DNA of 7,736 bases, taken from contig JAFVRI010000013.1 in NCBI GenBank assembly GCA_017504335.1, positions 1-7,736 on the forward strand. The letters run 5' to 3'. The notes below the pieces were generated by a model, which worked only from the letters and a program-made list of their open reading frames with translations, was not told where the DNA came from and searched no databases. The position numbers were made by a program, and so were the translations under genes. Shown here piece after piece: positions 5,335 through 7,736 of the stretch (position 1 is its first letter; each line of letters opens with the position of its first letter). The stretch is from Clostridia bacterium. GTDB taxonomy: Bacteria; Bacillota; Clostridia; Oscillospirales; CAG-272.

Positions 5335-5733
5335 TTAAAACATGAGAGTAAACGAAAACACAATTGAGAAAAGGATCGCAAGCAAAACGAGACCTCCGTA
5401 AATGCTAAGCCCCACAATGGAAATGATGCGTCCTGCCCGAGCCAGTTCCAAGCCCTTATATTGGGGCGTATATACCTCCTTCAGCGCCTTGTTGGAGAAC
5501 ACCAAGCCGAGGATGGCACAAACCAATCCGAAGAAAATACCCGCCAAGGCAAGGACAAAGCCCGCAATCGCCCAACTCGAATAGGTGGGCTGCGGCGGAA
5601 CACCGTACGGATACGGATTATAGTACTGTCCCTGAGAATGATAGGCATTCCATGCCGCCTCGTTATCCACTCTGCCACAACGCGGACATACCGTTCCATT
5701 TCCCATATCGGCACCGCAATATCTGCAATACAT
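5335..5733 (-). CDS. Zinc-ribbon DUF4190-type membrane protein
   Basis: A 132-residue membrane protein of unknown function. An N-terminal zinc ribbon has C3-x2-C6 and C16-x2-C19, the latter in VCPRCG. A Tyr/Pro/Gln-rich linker (about 31-51) is followed by two hydrophobic helices: 54-79, with a glycine-rich LALAGIFFGLVCAILGL face, and 102-130. The helix pair and the AGRIISIVGLSI start of the second helix fit DUF4190. Such proteins are common in Firmicutes; the ribbon faces the cytoplasm in the usual prediction, but its partner is unknown. The ATG is preceded by GGGAGGAG seven bases upstream. It is a single-gene unit with its own consensus promoter and its own terminator. Confidence 0.85.
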   Translation of the reverse strand: MYCRYCGADMGNGTVCPRCGRVDNEAAWNAYHSQGQYYNPYPYGVPPQPTYSSWAIAGFVLALAGIFFGLVCAILGLVFSNKALKEVYTPQYKGLELARAGRIISIVGLSIYGGLVLLAILFSIVFSFTLMF

Positions 5734-5765
5734 ATTCGACTCCTCCCGTGCAAACTCTTTTTTTC

Positions 5766-5794
5766 ATTATACTCTCTTTTGAAATGTTTGTCAA
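5766..5794 (-). promoter_or_regulatory. Consensus promoter of the zinc-ribbon/DUF4190 gene
   Basis: On the minus strand TTGACA (5789-5794), 17 bases, TATAAT (5766-5771): an exact match to both sigma-A hexamers with optimal spacing, about 33 bases before the start codon. It predicts strong constitutive expression unless repressed. Confidence 0.88.
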
Positions 5795-5817
5795 GATCGA
5801 GCAAACATATTATAAGC

Positions 5818-5880
5818 CTTCTCCTGTGGGAGAAGGGGGACCAATTGCCTAAGCAAATGGTGGATGAGGAGTATTTGCAA
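5818..5880. repeat. Single-arm palindromic repeat unit
   Basis: Hairpin CTTCTCC/GGAGAAG (5818-5824/5829-5835) is followed by a second hairpin ACCAATTGC/GCAAATGGT (5840-5848/5853-5861, one A-A mismatch) and then GGATGAGGAGTATTTGC. The order of parts (short pyrimidine/purine hairpin, GC-stem hairpin, GGA-rich tail) parallels one arm of the element at 2934-3052 with different bases. I recall similar dispersed units in gut Clostridia. It has no coding capacity. Confidence 0.5.
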
Positions 5881-5915
5881 AAGTCTCTCTTCGGAATGAC
5901 TTTTTCGACAGACTG

Positions 5916-5943
5916 AAGCGGTATGCAAATGCATACCGCTTTT
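5916..5943 (-). terminator. Hairpin downstream of the YwaF-like gene
   Basis: AGCGGTATGCA (5917-5927) and TGCATACCGCT (5930-5940) form a near-perfect palindrome with a minimal loop, starting a few bases after the stop codon. On the minus strand, the direction of the gene, the following tract is CTTCAGTCTG, poor in T; a TTTT tract is present on the opposite strand. It is probably a terminator or a 3'-end stabilising hairpin, with direction uncertain. Confidence 0.55.
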
Positions 5944-5946
5944 AAC

Positions 5947-6738
5947 TTATGATTGCGCCGGCTCCTTCTTTTGCTGTCTTTTGCGAATGATCGAAAAGCC
6001 AAGACAGATCAGAAGCTCCAGCCCGAAGAAGGCTACGAAATTCAGGAAGGGAGCAAGATAGAGGGCGATCTCCTCGGACAGGATTCCAAAGGGATCTGCC
6101 TTCACAAAGAACCAGTTGAAGTCGTGCTTGTATCCGACCTCCGCTACCTCTCCGCTGTAAACTGCGTTACCGATGATCGCCCAGAGCGTCATGATACCAA
6201 GAAGTGCCGCATCCCGATAGCTGCGCTTGAAGGACGGCTTCACGTCATCCAGAACCAAGGTAAGTACTCCGTGTACCACCAGCGCGGAATGGAACAGAAG
6301 GGTCTGCACCGCTCTGTAAGAAAGCGGATGGATCTCATAGGACATCACGCCCGAAGGGTAACACAGATACATCAGATTGGAAAGCATGCCGAGCATAGCA
6401 AAATGCAGGCGATACTTTCTGAGAAATTTGCTGTTTCGGCTGGCAAAGCAAAGGATGGACATGGACGTGCAAGCATGGAACGGAAGCTTATCCACGTCGA
6501 TCTCTCCGTAGGCAAGGGGCATGGCGAAAAAGTCAAGCATATAAAGACCGAAAGCGATTCCCGCAACGATCCTCAGAACCAGATCCTTCGCGCACTGCTC
6601 TTTGTTTTTGAAGCGCCAAACGACCAGAGCGATCGTTCCGATCGTCAGAAAAATGTAGAAAAAGTGCCAAAGGCTGAAGCAGGTAAACACCGTGCCTCCC
6701 GTTTTGTCCGCAAAAATACCATGTAACGTCGAATACAT
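5947..6738 (-). CDS. YwaF/TMEM164-like integral membrane protein
   Basis: A 263-residue protein with about seven hydrophobic segments that I recognise as a YwaF-family (TIGR02206) protein, the bacterial relatives of eukaryotic TMEM164. TMEM164 is an acyltransferase making ether phospholipids and uses a conserved Cys and His in the membrane core. Candidate equivalents here are C90 in LPFHACTSMSIL and H150 in TLLFHSALVVHG, about 60 residues apart as in the family; H156 is an alternative. WHFFYIFLTIG (24-34) and FNFVAF-type final helices also fit. The C-terminus is a short basic cytoplasmic tail. The ATG has AAGGGAG seven to eight bases upstream and a near-consensus promoter, and it is a monocistronic unit. 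Enzymatic activity in bacteria is not established, so acyl transfer is inference. Confidence 0.82.
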   Translation of the reverse strand: MYSTLHGIFADKTGGTVFTCFSLWHFFYIFLTIGTIALVVWRFKNKEQCAKDLVLRIVAGIAFGLYMLDFFAMPLAYGEIDVDKLPFHACTSMSILCFASRNSKFLRKYRLHFAMLGMLSNLMYLCYPSGVMSYEIHPLSYRAVQTLLFHSALVVHGVLTLVLDDVKPSFKRSYRDAALLGIMTLWAIIGNAVYSGEVAEVGYKHDFNWFFVKADPFGILSEEIALYLAPFLNFVAFFGLELLICLGFSIIRKRQQKKEPAQS

Positions 6739-6779
6739 AATCCGTCTCCCTTATATAAATTTAGAACTTTTGCGACATT

Positions 6780-6808
6780 ATTCTACCATAAAAACGAAAG
6801 GATGTCAA
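6780..6808 (-). promoter_or_regulatory. Promoter of the YwaF-like gene
   Basis: On the minus strand TTGACA (6803-6808), 17 bases, TAGAAT (6780-6785), about 42 bases before the start codon. The -35 is an exact consensus and the -10 differs by one base from it. Confidence 0.82.
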
Positions 6809-6810
6809 GT

Positions 6811-6997
6811 GAAAGATGATTCGGTATATTGTATGAGAGTGGGAGTGATGACATGATAGAGCGGATCCACCATTCACTTTTACCTATGATTCGTACACGA
6901 ATTAGTGAAACGTGAAGAAGCAAAAAAACCACGCAGACAGTTCTGCAGGAATACGGTATATTTCGAAAGGAGATTTAATAAAACTTCGCTAAATGTA
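6811..6997. other. AT-rich intergenic region without a convincing gene
   Basis: This stretch follows the YwaF promoter and holds no ORF of useful length. It contains ATTCGT-AC-ACGAAT (6889-6902), flanked by TTCACT (6873-6878) and AGTGAA (6904-6909), and a strong ribosome-binding-site-like AAAGGAG near 6966-6972 with no start codon at a proper distance, possibly a gene remnant. A 20-codon ORF at 6853-6915 is too short to support. Confidence 0.4.
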
Positions 6998-7026
6998 TTT
7001 ACAAATATCAAAAATAATGATATAAT
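6998..7026 (+). promoter_or_regulatory. Promoter of the cysteine-rich small protein gene
   Basis: TTTACA (6998-7003), 17 bases, TATAAT (7021-7026): exact -10 and near-consensus -35. Transcription would start near 7033, giving a leader of about 125-145 bases before the coding region. Confidence 0.8.
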
Positions 7027-7065
7027 AGAAGCGCCACATAATTCAATCAACAAATTTTACGGGAT

Positions 7066-7156
7066 AGCTCTCTATTTTTTTTAGAGGGTTTTATAACTAT
7101 ACCTTTTTTCATACGTCGATAATGGATTTGGCAAAAATGCGATTTCTACTCGACGT
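7066..7156 (+). promoter_or_regulatory. Structured 5' leader
   Basis: The leader holds a weak hairpin (AGCTCTCTA 7066-7074 with TAGAGGGTT 7082-7090, two G-T pairs, seven-T loop) and then a perfect inverted repeat ACGTCGA (7113-7119) / TCGACGT (7150-7156) whose right arm ends just before the first possible start codon. A 12-codon ORF (7122-7160, MDLAKMRFLLDV) lies between the arms. These could be an operator, an attenuator or a translational control element; it matches no riboswitch I know. Confidence 0.35.
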
Positions 7157-7177
7157 GTGAAGGAGAGTATCCTGAGT

Positions 7178-7630
7178 TTGTTGAGAATTGTGTGGCAACA
7201 ATGGAAACGCATTTTTCGGTGCGTTCTCTATTGGAGCGCACCTTTTTTATTGCTGATTGGGGGATATATGATAAAAAACGTTCAAAAAAGAGCAATAGAT
7301 ATTACCGACGTAGAACTTACGCCCGGAGAGCCTTCCGTTTGTCTTGGCAACGGAGAGCAAGGCTTTGAGTGCTGTTGTGACGAGTTCGACTACTATTTGC
7401 TTTGTTTCCCCGAATTTGATCCGGAAAGCGAAGAAGAAATCGGGGATATTGAAGTACCTCCGCCAAGTAAACGCTACAAGATACGAATGAACCGTCTGTT
7501 TCGTGAGCGAGTTGGCGGTTCGTTTCTTCCGTTTCCCGAGGTAGATTGTTTTTATGAAAGAGTACGAAGCAGGATTGTTGTAAAGCTCAAGATCAATGAG
7601 CTTCTCGATAAATATAAAAAACGTAGATGA
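7178..7630 (+). CDS. Unknown small cysteine-rich single-pass membrane protein
   Basis: I do not recognise this protein. From the TTG at 7178 it has 150 residues: a basic N-terminus (WQQWKRIFR), one hydrophobic segment (about residues 14-32, LYWSAPFLLLIGGYM), then a soluble part. That part has a cluster of cysteines (ECCCDEFDYYLLCF), an acidic run (DPESEEEIGD), and a basic C-terminus (DKYKKRR). No known motif is evident; the cysteines are not in a clean C-x2-C zinc pattern. The start is uncertain: the reading frame opens at GTG 7157, but the only good ribosome binding site, AAGGAG (7160-7165), lies inside that version and 12 bases before TTG 7178. It has its own promoter and terminator, so it looks like an independent, expressed gene. 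Its more AT-rich DNA than the genes to the left hints at separate origin. Confidence 0.65.
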   Translation: MLRIVWQQWKRIFRCVLYWSAPFLLLIGGYMIKNVQKRAIDITDVELTPGEPSVCLGNGEQGFECCCDEFDYYLLCFPEFDPESEEEIGDIEVPPPSKRYKIRMNRLFRERVGGSFLPFPEVDCFYERVRSRIVVKLKINELLDKYKKRR

Positions 7631-7633
7631 ACA

Positions 7634-7679
7634 AAATAAAAATACGAGAAACGCCGCAAGGTTTCTCGTATTTTTATTT
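7634..7679 (+). terminator. Strong rho-independent terminator
   Basis: AAATAAAAATACGAGAAAC (7634-7652) pairs perfectly over 19 bp with 7661-7679 around an eight-base loop (GCCGCAAG). The T-rich right arm serves as the tract; the symmetric A-rich left arm makes it usable from both sides. It begins three bases after the stop codon of the small cysteine-rich gene. Confidence 0.9.
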
Positions 7680-7736
7680 GTTATTTGGTATACTTGTTTA
7701 CCCTTGATCCTTAAAAACTGTCCTTAAGAATATAAC

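Noticed and set aside
4313..5338. Plus-strand ORF (341 codons) antisense to the GH32 gene
   Set aside because: The GH32 frame carries all catalytic motifs; the antisense frame runs through the terminator and promoter and looks like no known protein.
5953..6726. Plus-strand ORF (257 codons) antisense to the YwaF-like gene
   Set aside because: It shows hydrophilic, low-complexity composition typical of the complement of a membrane protein gene and has no motif.
6853..6915. 20-codon ORF (starts MIERIHHS) with a fair GGGAG upstream
   Set aside because: Too short, no promoter assignable and no recognisable features; not distinguishable from chance.

Overview
The window looks like a stretch of Firmicutes chromosome, most likely a gut Clostridia (Oscillospiraceae-like) genome. 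The reasons are the strong AGGAGG-type ribosome binding sites, sigma-A-like promoters with 17-bp spacers, a bile-salt-hydrolase-like enzyme, and palindromic intergenic repeats of a kind I associate with that group. The taxon is inferred, not proven. No rRNA, tRNA, CRISPR array, phage gene or intact transposase was seen.

Left part (1-2796): a YgjV-family membrane protein (minus strand) and a DeoR-family regulator (plus) diverge from a short region holding two overlapping promoters and three CGAACA half-sites, which suggests autoregulation and shared control. The regulator converges, with stop codons one base apart, on a DUF2383 ferritin-like protein (minus). That gene diverges from a choloylglycine-hydrolase-family enzyme (plus) whose start is fixed by the catalytic Cys2.

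Middle (2797-3413): about 600 bases without a credible gene, packed with non-coding structure. It holds a hairpin-rich segment, a 119-bp MITE-like palindromic element, nested inverted repeats, a duplicated short segment, and two copies of one hairpin with identical stem arms. The copy nearest the YhhN-like gene is almost certainly a terminator.

Right-centre (3414-6738, all minus strand): a two-gene operon of GH32 beta-fructosidase and a YhhN/TMEM86-like membrane protein, then a zinc-ribbon/DUF4190 membrane protein, then a YwaF/TMEM164-like membrane protein. Each transcription unit has a near-consensus promoter, and most are separated by a hairpin. YhhN-like and YwaF-like proteins are bacterial relatives of eukaryotic enzymes of ether-lipid breakdown and synthesis, so their proximity is worth noting, although they are not in one operon.

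Right end (6739-7736): an AT-rich stretch without a convincing gene. A strong plus-strand promoter and a structured leader then precede a small cysteine-rich, single-membrane-segment protein of unknown function, closed by a 19-bp terminator. I see no clear defence, secretion or biosynthetic system; the most unusual material is the repeat cluster, the orphan gene with its leader, and the reduced GH32.
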